Positions 35,093 through 50,470 of a stretch of 64,000 nt of DNA are shown here, piece after piece. Made by a program: the position numbers and the translations under genes. Within the stretch, counting starts at the first letter, position 1; every line of letters begins with the position of its first letter. The notes beneath the pieces are model-generated. The model was not told the DNA's origin. It ran no database searches and saw only the letters and a program-made list of their open reading frames with translations. Source of the stretch: Lanius collurio (taxonomy: Eukaryota; Chordata; Aves; Passeriformes; Laniidae); NCBI GenBank assembly GCA_020086605.1, contig JACBWW010000003.1:50874106-50938105 (forward strand), given 5' to 3'.

Positions 35093-35437
35093 GGAATCAA
35101 AGAATCACAAAGTACACTGAGTTGGAAGGACCCAAAAGAATCATGGAGTCCAACTCCTGGCCCTGCACAGCTCCATCCCCAAGTCACACCACCTGCCCAA
35201 GAGCATTGACCAAACACTTCTTGAGCTCTGTCAGGCTTGGTGCTGTGATCACTTCCCTGGGAAGCTGTTCCAGTGCCCAAACACGCTCTGGCACCCTTTT
35301 TCTAATATCCAACCTCAACCTTCCCTGACACTTCAGGCCATTCCCTTGGGTCCTGTCACTGGTCAGCATGGAGAAGAGATCAGTGCCTGCCCCTCCCTCT
35401 TCCCCTCATGAGGAGGTTGTATATTGTGATGAAGTCT
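35093..35437 (-). mobile_element. CR1 LINE 3' fragment, minus orientation
   Basis: The plus strand starts GGAATCAAAGAATCACAAAG and continues GTTGGAAGGACCC...GTCCAACTCCTGGCCCTGCAC, the reverse complement of the CR1 3' end. The minus strand reads CR1 C-terminal wording such as WALEQLPREVITAPSLTELK. About 345 bp, strongly 5'-truncated and well preserved for its length. Confidence 0.92.
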
Positions 35438-37034
35438 AAGTGAGAACATATTTTTATTACCTCATGCAGACTCAACTAAATTATTTTTAAAGTTAGTTAT
35501 GAGCCATTCTTCACTCACATGTGTAACAAGTTCTCAGTTGACATTTAATCTTGATGAAATGAAGGGTATTTAGACTACTTGCAACCCTTGCTGTACTTAT
35601 GAGAAATTCTACATTGCAAAAAATTTCTGACTCCATCTGATACGCATATGATGATAGAAAACTATTTCTGAATGCCAATATCTATCAATGGGATATGACA
35701 ATTTCTTCTAGCTCATTTTCATGTGACAAGAAACTGTCATAGGGATGATGTGGCAAAATTTAGTTACCTTATGTTCACTGATCTAGCATTTCCTTTTTTA
35801 ATCTCTTTCATATACTAAAAAGACAAGCATGTTGTATCTTTTCTCAGTTAAATAGTCTATATTATATATTCTAAATACTATCAAAAAATATGCAAATTTT
35901 AAGGCTTTAATATGCATTAAAATTAAGAAATCAATTTAAAGACTAATAATGAAAGCAGATGATTTTACATATTTTAGATGCAAAATATAGAAAATCTGTA
36001 TCATGAACTGCAAATGATTTATAATGAGAAAGCCTTTCAGCTTTGAAAACAAAAACTCAAAATTTTACTAAACAGTATAGTTAAAGAAAATAAGAGTTTG
36101 TATTCTGCACAATCTGATTCATTATGATTAACATTTAAATGTTCCTATGTCAAGGAAATGCTTTTCAAGTATTAAGAAAAATTAATTAGATCTGATTGGA
36201 GTTTCTTAAGTGTAGGTATAAAAACAATAATTAAAAAAAAAATTCATGTACCTCACCCACAATTGGTGATCCCAATATATTTCAACAGTTATTTAATTTA
36301 ATAGGAGAAATACTATAGAATCCTGTTTTCAGTAGGGCTGCTTTGATATTCTCATGTGTATTTTTAGGCTTCCAATCTGTCCAATCTGTATTCCTTGATA
36401 TTTTTATCTCTTTCATAAGTTATTTTTGTAATTCACAATTTATATTTTTAAATATTGTTTCTTAATAATACTGTGAAAAACTGAGATAAGCAACCTTAGA
36501 TTTTATCTAAAGAGGATTTTTCCCCCCAAACAAATATGCATTCATGCTAATTGTATAAACACTTTTTATTAAAATAGTTCAAATATTCAAACGCAGGAAT
36601 ATATCACTATTTATTAAATAGGATTATTTTACATTAAAGTTTGATTTCTAGTGCATATCTTTAAAAATCACAGGTTATAAGAACTTGCTCTTTGTTCTAA
36701 TTGTGGCAAATTTCCTTCTGCTTTATTCATAGAAAGTTTAAGGATTAAATTAGGTGTTCATTTTTCTAGGTTTTGTCACATTCTAGGTTCCTGAGAGTTT
36801 GCAGGAGAAGGTTTAGATATTGAAAAATTCTTTCAACACTTTTGAATTTAATGCAGTATTTTAACCAAGAAGTTGTATTTTAATATTTCATGTTAATTTT
36901 CAACTATTTCTGTGCCATGGTCTGTAAAATTTAGTATTCTGAACCTGCAGCTGATAATCAGTTTATAACTGAATACACTGAAGAGATGAGGGCAGGAGAA
37001 AAAAAAAAAAAACAAAAAACCAAAAGCATTTGGA

Positions 37035-37559
37035 ATGTGAGAATTCCACTTGGACTACTGTACCCATTTCTGAGGTTTCCAGTACAACAGGAACAAAGGC
37101 CTCTTAGAGTAGGTCCAGAGGAAATTAATAAATATGATCAGAGGGCTGGAAAACCTCTGCTGTGCAAAAAGGCTGTGAAGATCTGGGCTGTTAAACCTGA
37201 AGAAATGAAGGCTTCCAGAAGACCTTATTGTGACCTTTCAATATACAAAAAATAGAAGAAAGATGTAGAGTGGCTTTTTATCAAGGTTTGTAGTGATGGG
37301 ACAAGAGGGGACAATTTTAAACTGAAAGAGGCTAAATTTAGATTGGGCATAAAGCAGATATTTCTTACACTGTGTGCGGTGAGTCACTGGAATAGGCTGC
37401 TGAGAGAACTTAATGCAACACCCCTGGAAGTGTTCCAAGGCCAGGTTAATCAGGACTTTGAGTAACCTGATCTAATTGAGTACATCCCTTCTCATTGCAG
37501 TAAGGGAGGACTAGATGATCTTTGGAGGTGCCTTCCACTACAAACCATTCTATGATTCT
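37035..37559 (+). mobile_element. CR1 LINE 3' fragment, plus orientation
   Basis: CR1 3' sequence from about 37035, with blocks such as CAGAGGGCTGGAAAACCTCT and GTAGTGATGGGACAAGAGGGG, ending in ACCATTCTATGATTCTA at 37559. The left edge is approximate. An A-rich run at about 37000-37020 precedes it. Confidence 0.9.
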
Positions 37560-37560
37560 A

Positions 37561-37643
37561 GTGGAAGATATCCTTACCTATGACTGGAGGTTGGACTAGG
37601 TAATTTGTAAAGGTCCTTCTGACTTCCACCATTCTATGATTCT
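37561..37643 (+). mobile_element. Second CR1 tail directly after the first
   Basis: Within two bases of the end of the previous CR1, another short CR1 3' end appears (GGAGGTTGGACTAGG...CCACCATTCTATGATTCTA). This gives two tails in tandem, in the same orientation. Confidence 0.85.
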
Positions 37644-38632
37644 ATTATTTACTAACACTGTAAAGAACCTTGGATTTTAAGTGTGAAAATAGTATAGCAT
37701 AGTTAGATTTGCATATCATTTATTTTCACCTCTAGTTTTGGCATAGCTCTAATCCAAGAAAATCATGTCACTTGTTTTCTTCTTATTTTCTGCCACTGAA
37801 CATGTCTAAGTTCTCTGAATTACAGAGCTTTAAATAAAATTCAAAACCCCTCTGATTTCTTCAATTATATAATGAAATGTAAGCAGGAAAAGAAAGAACT
37901 TCCACCAGTACTTACTGAGAATTAAAAATGATAACAGGGTTAACCTTTATACTGTATTTGTTTACAGAGTCTACAATAACGAATGAGATTTAATCAAATC
38001 CCAAATTAATGTGTGACTTGGATTTCTGTTTTTCACTTGATCCACTCTTAAAGTGAATCAAACTGAAGTTGTGAAACACAATATTCCTAAGCAAAAAGTT
38101 TTTCAGAAAACATTATCTTGACTTCAGTGAGGGCTAAATTATTACAAGGGTTAGATGGTGTTCCTTCAAAAAAAGGTGTCTTGAAATTATGTGGAGGTCA
38201 CTTAGTCTGATTATACAGTTGGATGTATTACACAATGAAGTTATATCTGAGGTATCATCAAGTCACTAGAAATTTTACAAGATAAAAGAAAAAAAAAAAT
38301 AAAAATAACCCATCATCTTTAAGAGAAAATGTTTCAAGATTTCATTGTGGAATTTAATACTCTTGCCAGAAATCACACAAAAATATTTTCAAAACAAGCT
38401 GGTTTTGTTAACAGTTGATTGAATGGGAAATTTTTTGTTCATATTAAGTGCCACCAAGAACGTCTACTTCTTCCAGATTATTTTCTTGCTAATACTTTAT
38501 GCATATTTCAGTTTTACATTTTTTACTTCTTGTGAGATGGTAATTCAGTTCTACACATGATTTTACAGATTTTTAAATCTGAAAAAGAAAAATAAATTTA
38601 AAACAACTTCAGGATTAATTCACGACTATTAC

Positions 38633-38806
38633 CTGAGCAATGAGGAAGAGATCCACTCCAGTGTCCATTTAACTGACATGTGCGAGCTGACTGCCCTAAA
38701 AGCGACCGCCTCCCTGTGCAGGTGTAATGAACAGTAGAACCAAAGGTGTATTTATCTCCAGACAGGACTGCGTTAGGAGGAACTCCAGGATGCCCACAGT
38801 CAATCA
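38633..38806 (-). CDS. CSMD3: CSMD3 exon, CCP domain 7
   Basis: A 174-nt phase 1-1 exon encoding a 58-residue CCP starting MIDCGHPGVPPNA. Cysteines are at 4, 30, 44 and 57 and the Trp at 50. The Met is not a start codon: it arises from the split codon A|TG joined to the previous exon. The acceptor is CATTGTAG. The donor TCAG|GTAATA has a non-consensus T at +5, partly compensated by an ideal CAG on the exon side. Confidence 0.95.
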
Positions 38807-41800
38807 CTACAATGCATAATTATTGGAGATAAAAGAAGGTTATTATCACTGATCAAACAATTTGTAGCTTTCATTTTCATAACTGCTCACATAAACTCTG
38901 TGAAGGGGTTAATATTTTTAGGGTTTGGAGGAAAGGGAAACATCATGGGATTAGAAAGAAAAATATGTGTCAGAACAAAAGCTGTGAGAGAAATGTTTGG
39001 AGATGTCAAGAAAAAGGTATTTCAGATATAGCTATTGATGTTCAAGACCACTCATTCACTAAGTTGATCTTTATGGCACAAACCCACACACAAAAAAAAC
39101 ATAGATTCATGCTTGTACTCTTCAGAGAAAAATTACAAGAACACAGTATCTGCCAAAGTCACTGCTGTGGTAGAGAATATGCAGAACTTCATCTCTCTTT
39201 TAATAATGCAGAGAAAGGAGTTAATTTAAAAGCAAGCTAAATGAATCAAGTTTGGGAAATGCACAGTTAAAATTCAAACCCCAAATTCACTATGTACACA
39301 AACTGAATCTAGGCCTGATGTGTGATTTCTTTATTATCTTAAACTTGTCCATGCCATTTAGATTATCTTGGCCAGAGATATTTGTATTTATGTACCAAGA
39401 AATACACAAATTAGAGCTGCAAATATCAGTGTAGTAGAACAGGTAGCTAAATCGTACAACTGTAATTTTAATTAAAACTTCATTGTATTAAATACTGTTT
39501 TCAGCTGGACTTTTTTATTAAAGAAAAATCCAGAACAGAATCCGATCAGGGTTAAGCACGTGTTCAGTTCCATGTCATTTCAGATAAATGCAACAGTACA
39601 ATGATTGTACAATACAGCAAAAGACCAAAATCACGTGTGACAATTTTTCTTTCTTAAATGGTTATTTTTGGTCTTAGAGCTTTAATTTATATATATACTG
39701 ATTTGCATTAAATGATACATTCTCCCAAAGATCCAACTTTCATGGTGCAGAACCTGCCTGACAGGACTGCAAAGGATTTAGGAATGTGGTAAGCTATTGA
39801 CTGATTCCTACCTAGTGTCACTGACCCCTGTGACCATTCTGCAGGCATTGAGGACTTTGAGTAAAGTGGCCAGAATAGTCACCTTTACATAACAAGCACG
39901 TGCTGTCAGCATGTTATTTTTTAATCACTTGCTTCTAACTAAAATCTACTATCACTTATGGATGATTGATGAGAAAGAAAACTTAGAACATTGTTAATAA
40001 AAAGGCATGTTGGTCATGCAGGCTTCAACAAAAAGAGACCTATTTCTTGTGAAAAACATTCACAGCTTTTCAGAATATTTTATTATCTGCAGTGCTCTTG
40101 ATTGATTCTTTTACCCTATTCAGACGTCATGCAGGACACAGATAATTTCATACTGGTGCCTTACAGTTTCCAGCTTTGGGCTTTCATTAACACACTTTTC
40201 TGTTTACACTTATGTCTAGAAGACTTGGATCCCTAATAATTGACTTAAGAAGTTACAGCATCCCTTACTAATATGCTTAACTTGATTATGCATTCTACAA
40301 AATTTGATTTGATATTAATGTTTTTGAGCTGGGATTTCATATGAAAAGTTGATTTTTTTTTCTAATACTAATTCATTTCTTCCTTTTTATTGCACAACGC
40401 TCATTGAAAAAAAAAAACAAAACAAAACAACAAACTTCTCTCTATCTAATATAAATGAACTCTTTTTAGGTTAAACCACTACCCCTTGTGCTATCAATAC
40501 ATGCCATTTTAAAAAGTCTCATTCCAGCAATAATTTGCAAAACACTTCAGAAGCTCTTAAAAAAAGGTTCTTAAAAAGTTTGGTTAAGCTTGTGATTATA
40601 AAATATCAGGGATACCACTAAGATAGAATTCACTGACCCCTCTATATTAACGACACAAAAGAAGCAGAAGATGCCCTTTCAAAAGTACATATAGACCTTT
40701 TACTCCCAAACCTCTTTTAAAAAGAGAGTAAAGGCTGTATTATTAAATTACTTGTGATAAATGAGATAAAAATGACTAAGAGATTAAAATAAAAATGTAG
40801 AAAGAATCTTTGCAACTTTGCCTTTAATTTCTCTTTGGAGATATTTTACTATTAAGCAATATTTGTCTTTTTGAAAGGGAAATGTTGCCTTTAAATTTAA
40901 TGTGAAACCAACAGACATTTTGTTTTAACTGTGACTTGCAATCAAGCTACTTATTGCAATACAAAAAGGGACAAGTTCCATAACTGAAATTTTTAGCAAT
41001 ATAAGAAAAAAAGAAAAGTTTATTTTTTCCTATTTTTAGAGAGATAATAGTAGAACTAGCGAAGCCTCCCAAGAACAAATATCTACAATATTGCAAATAT
41101 CAGTCCATAATTCCTGAATAAGGAACCTTTCGACTTTTTTTCCCTTTAATCCCTATAAGAGAGGCCTTTCTCAGTGAAAAACATCCTAAACCAAACCCTT
41201 TTCAAAGACTAATAGAATCAGGTAAATCTGCTGTCCCAGCCTATTAAAAACATAAGAATCATCTCTGGCTATATCTGCATCACAGTTAGAAAGTTGTTCC
41301 TGACAAGCTAGAATAAAAAAAACTTAACCTAATCACCCTTAGTGAATAGGTTGCATATGAGTATGATGTTCAGGTACATCTATTAGTGTGGTAAACTGAG
41401 GACATTGTCCAGAGGAGATGTTAGGTGTTCTACAGTGCTATTACTTCTTTCTTGATATCTTTATAGAAAATAGTTTGATCTTTCTGTTGTCCCAAGAGAA
41501 GTCCAGAAATTACTGTCCTGATATAAGTCAATAATTGCATATTGTAGGGTTTAAGTTTGGTGTGATAAGAACTCTGTGGCCAATGGAAGCCACATACTGG
41601 TGAGTTCAATGGATAGGCTTTGACCTTCTATCCCGGCTATCAGCAGTTATTAGGCTGGGGCATTCACAGATGTTTGTTCAGGCTATTGCATTTAATAAGT
41701 TATTTGCTACATACAATAACAATATAACTGCTACTTCAGCAGCTGCTGAGACCCTCCATCAGTACTGCACACACACACACACACATGTATATAAATATGA

Positions 41801-41895
41801 TTATCATAATTGCTGTCATGAGACTGATGGAAATGTGTAAAATAATACCTAGTCTATCCACATTCTTTGAAGAAGCAAACTCATTATCTACTTAC
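38807..41895 (-). other. Intron
   Basis: A 3.1 kb AT-rich intron. It has an A/C tract near 40408-40436 and a (CA)9 run at 41768-41785 close to the donor of the preceding exon. No transposon recognised. Confidence 0.8.
41768..41785 (+). repeat. (CA)9 microsatellite, (UG)9 in the transcript
   Basis: Nine uninterrupted CA units. In the pre-mRNA it is a UG repeat starting about 110 nt downstream of the donor of the exon at 41896-42081. Confidence 0.95.
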
Positions 41896-42081
41896 TAATA
41901 CATTCAGGTAGAGGTTTGTCCCAGTGGCCATTCGGTTGACAAATTAAAACTGAAGAGCCAAATAAAAAATATCCAGGATTGCAGTCATAAAATACCACTG
42001 TGCCATACGTGAAATTTCCATGTTCAATTTTACTTTCTCTTATAGAATTTGCAGGAATTCCAGGATCAGAACAATTGACCA
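41896..42081 (-). CDS. CSMD3: CSMD3 exon, CCP domain 6
   Basis: A 186-nt phase 1-1 exon encoding a 62-residue CCP starting VVNCSDPGIPANS. Cysteines are at 4, 34, 48 and 61 and the Trp at 54. Possible sequons are N3 (NCS, partly blocked by the disulphide Cys) and N23 (NFT). The donor is ATTA|GTAAGT. A (CA)9 run at 41768-41785 reads as (UG)9 in the transcript, starting about 110 nt after this donor. The acceptor has a good pyrimidine tract (CTTTTTAG). Confidence 0.95.
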
Positions 42082-42734
42082 CTAAAAAGAAAAAGAGCAC
42101 AGGCTTGAGAGTCATACAAATATGGTCTCCTAGTGGTCTCCTATTCTTTGTATAAGAAATATCCAATGTGTTGATATCCTGGTTTTATATACCCTAACTT
42201 TTTATATAATGATAGTGAATTAGGAAGAAGATGTGAAACGGTGAGACACTAAAGCCAGAAGATGTTAAATCCAGAGCAAATAAAAGGAAATGCTTCTATA
42301 CAGTGTGATGATACTGTAAAATTATTGGCCACTAAAAGTGACTGAACATACCAATAAAATGAATTTATATTTCTACCTTGACATAGACTATTGTCCCAAA
42401 ATAGAAACATATTTTGAAGCTAGATGTTCCTTTGGTCTAATTCACACAGAAATGCAAACGTACTTATGTTCCTATACTAACATTTTGATAATGGGACATC
42501 TCTAAGACAGATGGTTTGAGCTAAAGGGAACACTGTAAGAGTGTGGTGAATCTGATAGATTAAGAACATATCCCTACAAGTGGGTATGAGCTTTTAAAAA
42601 TAGAGGCTAACTTTAATGGTTAAGAATACTGATGAATTTTTTGAGTTCTCAGCTACTTGAATATTTAGATTTTTAAAAACTTCTGAAGATGGATTTTTTC
42701 CCCTTTTTTTAATGCCTCACAGTTATTTGTGAGT

Positions 42735-43025
42735 TCAGTATAATAGAGAGATGCTCCAGTTCCTTAAGCACCTTTGTATCCCTCCATTGGACCCACTCCA
42801 GGTTCTCCAGATGTGCTTCACCATGGCTGAGTGGAGGGACGGGATCACCTCCCTCGACCTGCTGGCAATGCTCTTCCTAATCTGGCCCAGGACATCACTG
42901 CTGTTCATGGCCACACAGGCACACTGCTGGGCTCATGGATAGCTCGCTGTCTACCAGGACCCCTAGGTCCTTCTCTGCAGAGCTGCTTTCCAGAAGGCCA
43001 CCCCCAGCCCTGCATTCACATTTGT
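42735..43025 (-). mobile_element. CR1 LINE internal fragment, minus orientation
   Basis: A GC-rich block reading as the reverse complement of the CR1 internal 3' region (CATTGGACCCACTCCAGGTT, CCTAATCTGGCCCAGGACAT, CTACCAGGACCCCTAGGTCC). It lacks the CR1 tail, so the 3' end is missing or was lost. Confidence 0.88.
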
Positions 43026-43431
43026 TGAAATTTCAGAGGTAAATGCGCATGGATGTGTGTACATAAAATTCTCAAAATATGCTGAAAAGCTCTGTAATCT
43101 GCAAAGGAAAAATGTTGTTGCCAGATGCAATTCAAGATAATTTTTCCCACCTAAATCACTCAATGTAGTCATTTTATGGCTCATGTCCTCTCTAGCCACT
43201 ATTGTAAATGTAGTCTACTTGTGTGCTACTTCTAGTACTTCTCAAATATTGGTACCCTAGGCCTAGAAAACATACCTTTTCCAAGGACAGAAATAGTTTT
43301 CTGCTTGTATTTGGCTTCTTTAACAGTAAATGATAGAACAATTTTAAATTGATGGAGAATATTGATTTTTTTATTCTTGGAGGAAAATCTGAGCTACGTT
43401 TCCCTTTTTTTTTCCTCCACAAGGATTATTA

Positions 43432-43508
43432 AAGTTCAGCTCCTGGCCCGGCACAGGACAGCCCCAAGAATCACACCATGTGCTTGAGAATGCTGTCCAT
43501 GTTCATGT
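43432..43508 (-). mobile_element. CR1 LINE short 3' scrap, minus orientation
   Basis: About 77 bases beginning TCAGCTCCTGGCCCGGCACAGG and continuing with CCCCAAGAATCACACCATG, which fit a section near the CR1 3' end. It lies at a higher coordinate than the fragment at 42735, although it represents a more 3' part. It is therefore a separate insertion or a rearranged piece. Confidence 0.65.
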
Positions 43509-44952
43509 TACTAAGCATGTATTTAAAGTAATGAAAATAATTTATTCATTAATCAGGAGTAGTGACTACTTGAAATAAAATGCAAGGATCTTTGACCATT
43601 TCAACAGTTTTCCACCATTATTATAGTTGTCTAAGAAACTAGTGATTTAGTGAAGTTGTAAACAGTATAACAACAGCAAGAGCACTGCTGAATTTATATG
43701 AAAAAATTATGCAACAAAAGCAAAGTCTTCACAAAGGTGTGCAGCCCTTTCTATATTATTGCACTTTTGAGAGTTTAAAAATATGCCAGGTAAAACTTTT
43801 AATAATATTATTTAACTTTAAAGCAAAGAAAAAAAAATCATATTCATTAGAATGGCTTTCACTGCACATTGCAGACATGCTTAATGATGCCCAACATAAG
43901 ATTAGCTCTTTTTGTTTTTAGACTCTCTTCTAAAACCAACATACGTTTCCAGTACTGTGTAAAATTCCAAAGAATAACCAATCCCTACATGCCGATAAAT
44001 TATCAGACACTTTGACACATTACTCTGCAACACCAGGACACCAAGGTGACTGGTGCAACTGGATTGAAAATGAGATTAAGTAGGTATCCTAAACACACAG
44101 TACATGTTTAGTATTGTAAATTTAGAAAAAAGTATGTTCTCATCAACAAAGAGTCCCTTGGAAATTTAAGTTCTGTAAATTATTTGGCACTATCTTTTAG
44201 GGAAAAGTGATCAAATGAAAGTGGTGAATATCTATTGCAAAGAGAATACAGTCAATAAGATTGCTATAAAAATGCAACATGATTTAGTTTATGTACAGAT
44301 AAAAATCCATAAAGGCTGCAGAGAAGACGCTGAAAAATGATCATTAGAATTTCTGCATATGTACATGCAGGTTACAGCAAAAAGTACATTTTTCTAAATA
44401 AAACCAATTATTTAAAAAACACAAACGAGATTTTGAAAAGGCAGGGGTGACAAAACCTTTCTAAAACTGCTTATGAAAACTCAAACAGAACTAATTTAAT
44501 AATATTACTTTTCTAAGTGAAAGAATTTTACATATAATACTGAGAATCAACACAAACGGACAATGTTAATGAATTAGAATAACAATTTTCAAAGTCCAGA
44601 TGCTCAGTGGAGTATCAATGGAAAGGTAAAAGGAAAAAAAAAAAGGGTTTTCTTATGTGTCTATCAAAACTACGTTGGCTAAAAATGCAGAGAACATTAT
44701 TTCAGGATTTAAGCTCTTAATTATCTCTCCATAATTTTACTTAGGTAACGTGTAGAAACAACTTTTTTAAAAAAGCAATACAATCTACACACACATAAGT
44801 AAGTTTCTCTGCAACTATTATCCTGGCAACCTGAATATAAAAAATCATAGAATCACAAAATGCCTTTAATCATAAGATTACTATGTTAGTTAACTATATA
44901 AGTTACTATGCTGGTGAGAGAGGAATCACTTTGTCTTGACATTGTTCCTTTA

Positions 44953-46753
<1,801 letters not shown>

Positions 46754-48899
46754 TTACAGTAAAGAAAAAAAAAATAAAGAAAAATATATCAGTAAATATG
46801 GCAGAGAAATTTTAAATAAACCTCCTTAATTAAAAAAAAAAAAAAAAGAAATGTTGCATATCTTTCTAGGTTTTTATTACTTAATTCAAAGCTTTATTTT
46901 TATTAGCTTAGTGAAAACTGCAGTAATTTTTTGTATAGGTAGAACTGTACACACATAAAAAATTATAAAAAGACAATGTAGCAAAGAGATTAAATGTCAT
47001 AAAGATTATCAAATTTCCTTTAAAAAATATTAATAATTTGTTTTTATTGTAACATGTAAAAAATCCCTATATTATTTACCATAGCTTTATTTTGGTTATG
47101 ATTAAATGAAAAAAGTAACATTAAAGCATCATACATTTAACTAAATATAAAAAGCCACATAAATAAAAATAATATAAATGTAATAGATATCAATCCATGT
47201 GGACATTATAAATATAGCCTCTTTACAATATGAAAAAAAATAGCTGGGACAATTTATTTCTGGAATTTGACTCTCTGTACTGGTTTCTTTTCTTTATCTC
47301 CAACTGATTCCAGTGAAATCCCAAAGAGATTAACATCCTTTGGTCAAAGGCAGTCAGCACAACAGCTGCCAAATGTCCTGCAACCAAAAATCTTTCTATG
47401 TCTAGGCCTAATCCTCTACTCTGTATTATCAAAATATGAGAAATACTGTATTTTCACTATGAAAGTCAAAAAGAGATGTTTAGTCTAGAGAAAGGCTGGG
47501 GAAAAAACCCAAACTATGTGTAGTTACTATTTTTCATAATGAATTCTCCAAAATGGGTACTGTGATTCAGAAAAAAAATGTGGTAACAGGAAAGTCTTCT
47601 AAGAATGGTTGACTTCATGAAGACTGTGACATATGGTAGAGAACTCACTGCAAAAAGAAGAGTAAGACTAGCAAAAAAAACTGAGCAGTGTTTCAGCTAG
47701 TCATTTTTTAAAGAAAACAAACTACCAGGCACTCAAACTCCTCTGCTCTCCTGCTCTCTTCTACTTTTCCTCAAATAACTCCCCCAACAAATCTCCAAAG
47801 CGTGAGATTGATAAAAAGAAAAGACATTTAGAACAAATATGGTTTGGATTGTATTTTCCTTAGAAATTTTAAATGCTTCTAATACTCTGATGTATTTTCC
47901 TGCATTTTGCCTCAGTCATTTGGGGCTAGAAACTTCCCATTAAGAAAGAATTGAAAATCTTACACTTTTTGCAACTTGAGCTTTGTATTGTATTTCATTG
48001 TAGGAATTATCACAAAATCAGATTTTACAATATAGGTAGTATATGAACCACCACATATATTAAATTGATGACTTGATTTGACTTCTGTGTAGTTAGAAGG
48101 AGTCCAAATCTGGTACTGTTCAAGGCTATATTACCCTTTGTTTGTTTCCTCCCTGTTTCCCTCAGTTTTATATAAAAAATAGGCATACATAAAATTTATG
48201 TTTTCTGGGATTAGATAGTATAACATATGTTTAAAAATTTTTTGTTGGATTATTTCTTGCTTGCCCAAGAAATTCATAATCCATTCAGCATGCAGCAGAA
48301 GTTTTCGAAAATGCCCCAAAGGAATTCCCCTATCCTATTTCTGATTATAAACAAGACTAATCAGATGAGGAAAAAAACTAAGCTGTAAAAGATTAGTTTC
48401 TATCAAAAGTGCAAACAGACAGTCTAAAGTGATTCAGGCTATGCTCAAGGAAATTTTTTTCTAGTTATATTTAATTAAAATATATGGCTTGGTTCTTAAT
48501 TAAAAATTTAGTGTTGCTTTATGGCATTTGCTTTATGGCAAAGTGGAAGCAGAATACTTCACCAGAAAGGTCAATCTCTGTTTCCTGCACAGAGAGAATA
48601 AAACTGAAGCAATTCAACATGCGAGGTAACTAAGATCACAGTGCAGTTTCTGCAGCTGTTCATAGACTTTACAAAACCCATAAAACTTCAACAGGTGAAA
48701 ATTCATTGCAAATAATCTGTCTCTTGCAGTAATGTCCCAGTCTTGCTCCAGAAAATTTAGTAACTTAAAAATCTCACCCTCTTATACTACTTCCTTTCAC
48801 TGTCATAAGCCTCTCAGACCCTAGTTTTGACTTCTTTTGACTTTTGAATTTTTTTTCTTTTTTTCTTTTCTTTTGACTTTCTTCAACATTTTCTGTTTA

Positions 48900-50020
48900 C
48901 AAATAGAGGGGTAGTGGATGTTGCCTACCTGAAATTCAGCAAAGTATTTGACACCATTTCCCACAGCCTCTTCCTACACAAAAGGGCAAGATACAGATTG
49001 GGTGGGTGGTCTTTAAGATGGGTAGAGAATGGGCTGACAGGCTGCACTAAAAGGGCGGTGATCAATGGTTTTCATTCAGGCTGGAAGCCTATCACAAGCA
49101 GCATTCCCTAAGGATCAGTTATGGGCCCCATGATGTTGATTATCTTCATAAATGAACTGGATGATGGGATTGAAAGCAGCCTCACCAAGTTTGCTGATGA
49201 CACCAGAGTGGTGGTGAGGCAGACATGTGAGAAGGAAGAGACATCTTACAGAGAGACCTGGACAGGCTGGAGGAGCAGGCGAGCAAGAACTGTGTGAGGT
49301 TAACAAAAACACCTGCAAGGTTCTGCTCCTGGGATGATGCAACCAAAGAGCCCAGAGCAGGCCATGATCTGTGTAGCTGGGGAACAGTGTCACTGAAAGG
49401 GACCTGGGGTCCTGGTGGACAAGAAGCTGACCATGAGTCAGTAGTGTGTGTGTGGCTGCAACAGGGAAATCAAAATGGATCTTGGGCTGCATCTGCAGAA
49501 ACATTATTAGCAGTGGCAGAGACCATCCCACTCTACTCAGTGTTTTCCAGGCTGCACATGAAAGATGCTGAGAGATGCAGACAGACTGCAAAGGAGGGCT
49601 GTGAAAATTATCAAAGGGCTGAAAAACCTCTCCTATGAGGAAAGGCTGAAGGTGTTAGTTCCTGGAGACGGCTCAGGGTGGGGTGGGGGCTCATCACAGT
49701 GTTCCAGTACTTATAGAGTGGCTACAAACACAATGGAGGCTCTCTCTTCACACTGAGTCACATGGAGAGGGCAAGGGGCAATGGGTGCAGGCTGCACTTG
49801 GAAAGGTTCCATAATGACATAAGAAAGAATTTTTCAGACAATAAGAACAAGCATTCCCTGGAACAACTTATCCAGGGATATGATGGAAGTCCACATCACT
49901 GGATGTTTTCAAAATGTGACTAAACAGGTTTGTTAGATAATCCCATCTCAGCTTCCTTTGCCATGAAATGTTGGATCAGATGATTTTTCAAATTCCCTTC
50001 CAACTTGGGCTGTTCTGATT
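48900..50020 (+). mobile_element. CR1 LINE with partial reverse transcriptase
   Basis: A 5'-truncated CR1-type LINE in plus orientation. The first frame reads VVDVAYLKFSKVFDTISHSL. Further on come GSVMGP-type wording and, after a frameshift, KFADDTRVV, the region around the reverse transcriptase FADD catalytic motif. The C-terminal part and 3' UTR follow, to CTTCCAACTTGGGCTGTTCTG. It lacks a clean ATTCTATGATT tail and differs in wording from the 9767 copy, which suggests a different CR1 subfamily. Inactive. Confidence 0.88.
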
Positions 50021-50470
50021 ACGTCAAATTCCTCTGTCTTGATTATTTCCTCCCACTCTGTATAACAGTTATATCTTTGGAGCACTAACTATATTGCATG
50101 ACCAATTGTGAACTTCTCACTACTAGTAATGAAAGATATTTTTAAAGCAGTAGAGCCTACCTCTATCCCTGTGTAAGATTTCTAAACAGAAAAAGAAATA
50201 AAACTGAATGAATGAGGACTACTATACAGCTGTATGATAAAACTTTAGTTCTATCATAGCAGAATTCTAAATCAATCAGTGACAGTGTTAAGGAAGTAAA
50301 TATCATTTAAAAGCAGAATATAGCAGACTTGTGACACATTTTTTATCTCAAATATAAAAAGAAATTAAAAAAAAAAACCCCTCAAACCAGCCTTGGGGAT
50401 TTGCAGGGTTTTTTGCCAGTTTTTACTCTGCTTTCTAGGGGAAGATCAGTGTGACTCAGGGATATAAAAA

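Larger units (their letters stand above)
32881..38632 (-). other. Intron
   Basis: A 5.8 kb intron with a minus CR1 (35093-35437), a plus CR1 (37035-37559) and an adjoining second CR1 tail (37561-37643). The flanks are AT-rich with nothing recognised. Confidence 0.8.

Noticed and set aside
44845..44870. AATCATAGAATCACAAAATG, a CR1-tail-like scrap
   Set aside because: Only about 25 bases match and no CR1 body follows, so it is not firm enough to call.
49115..49591. 158-codon open frame on the minus strand
   Set aside because: It is antisense to a CR1 element and has no domain. It is a shadow of the GC-rich LINE sequence.
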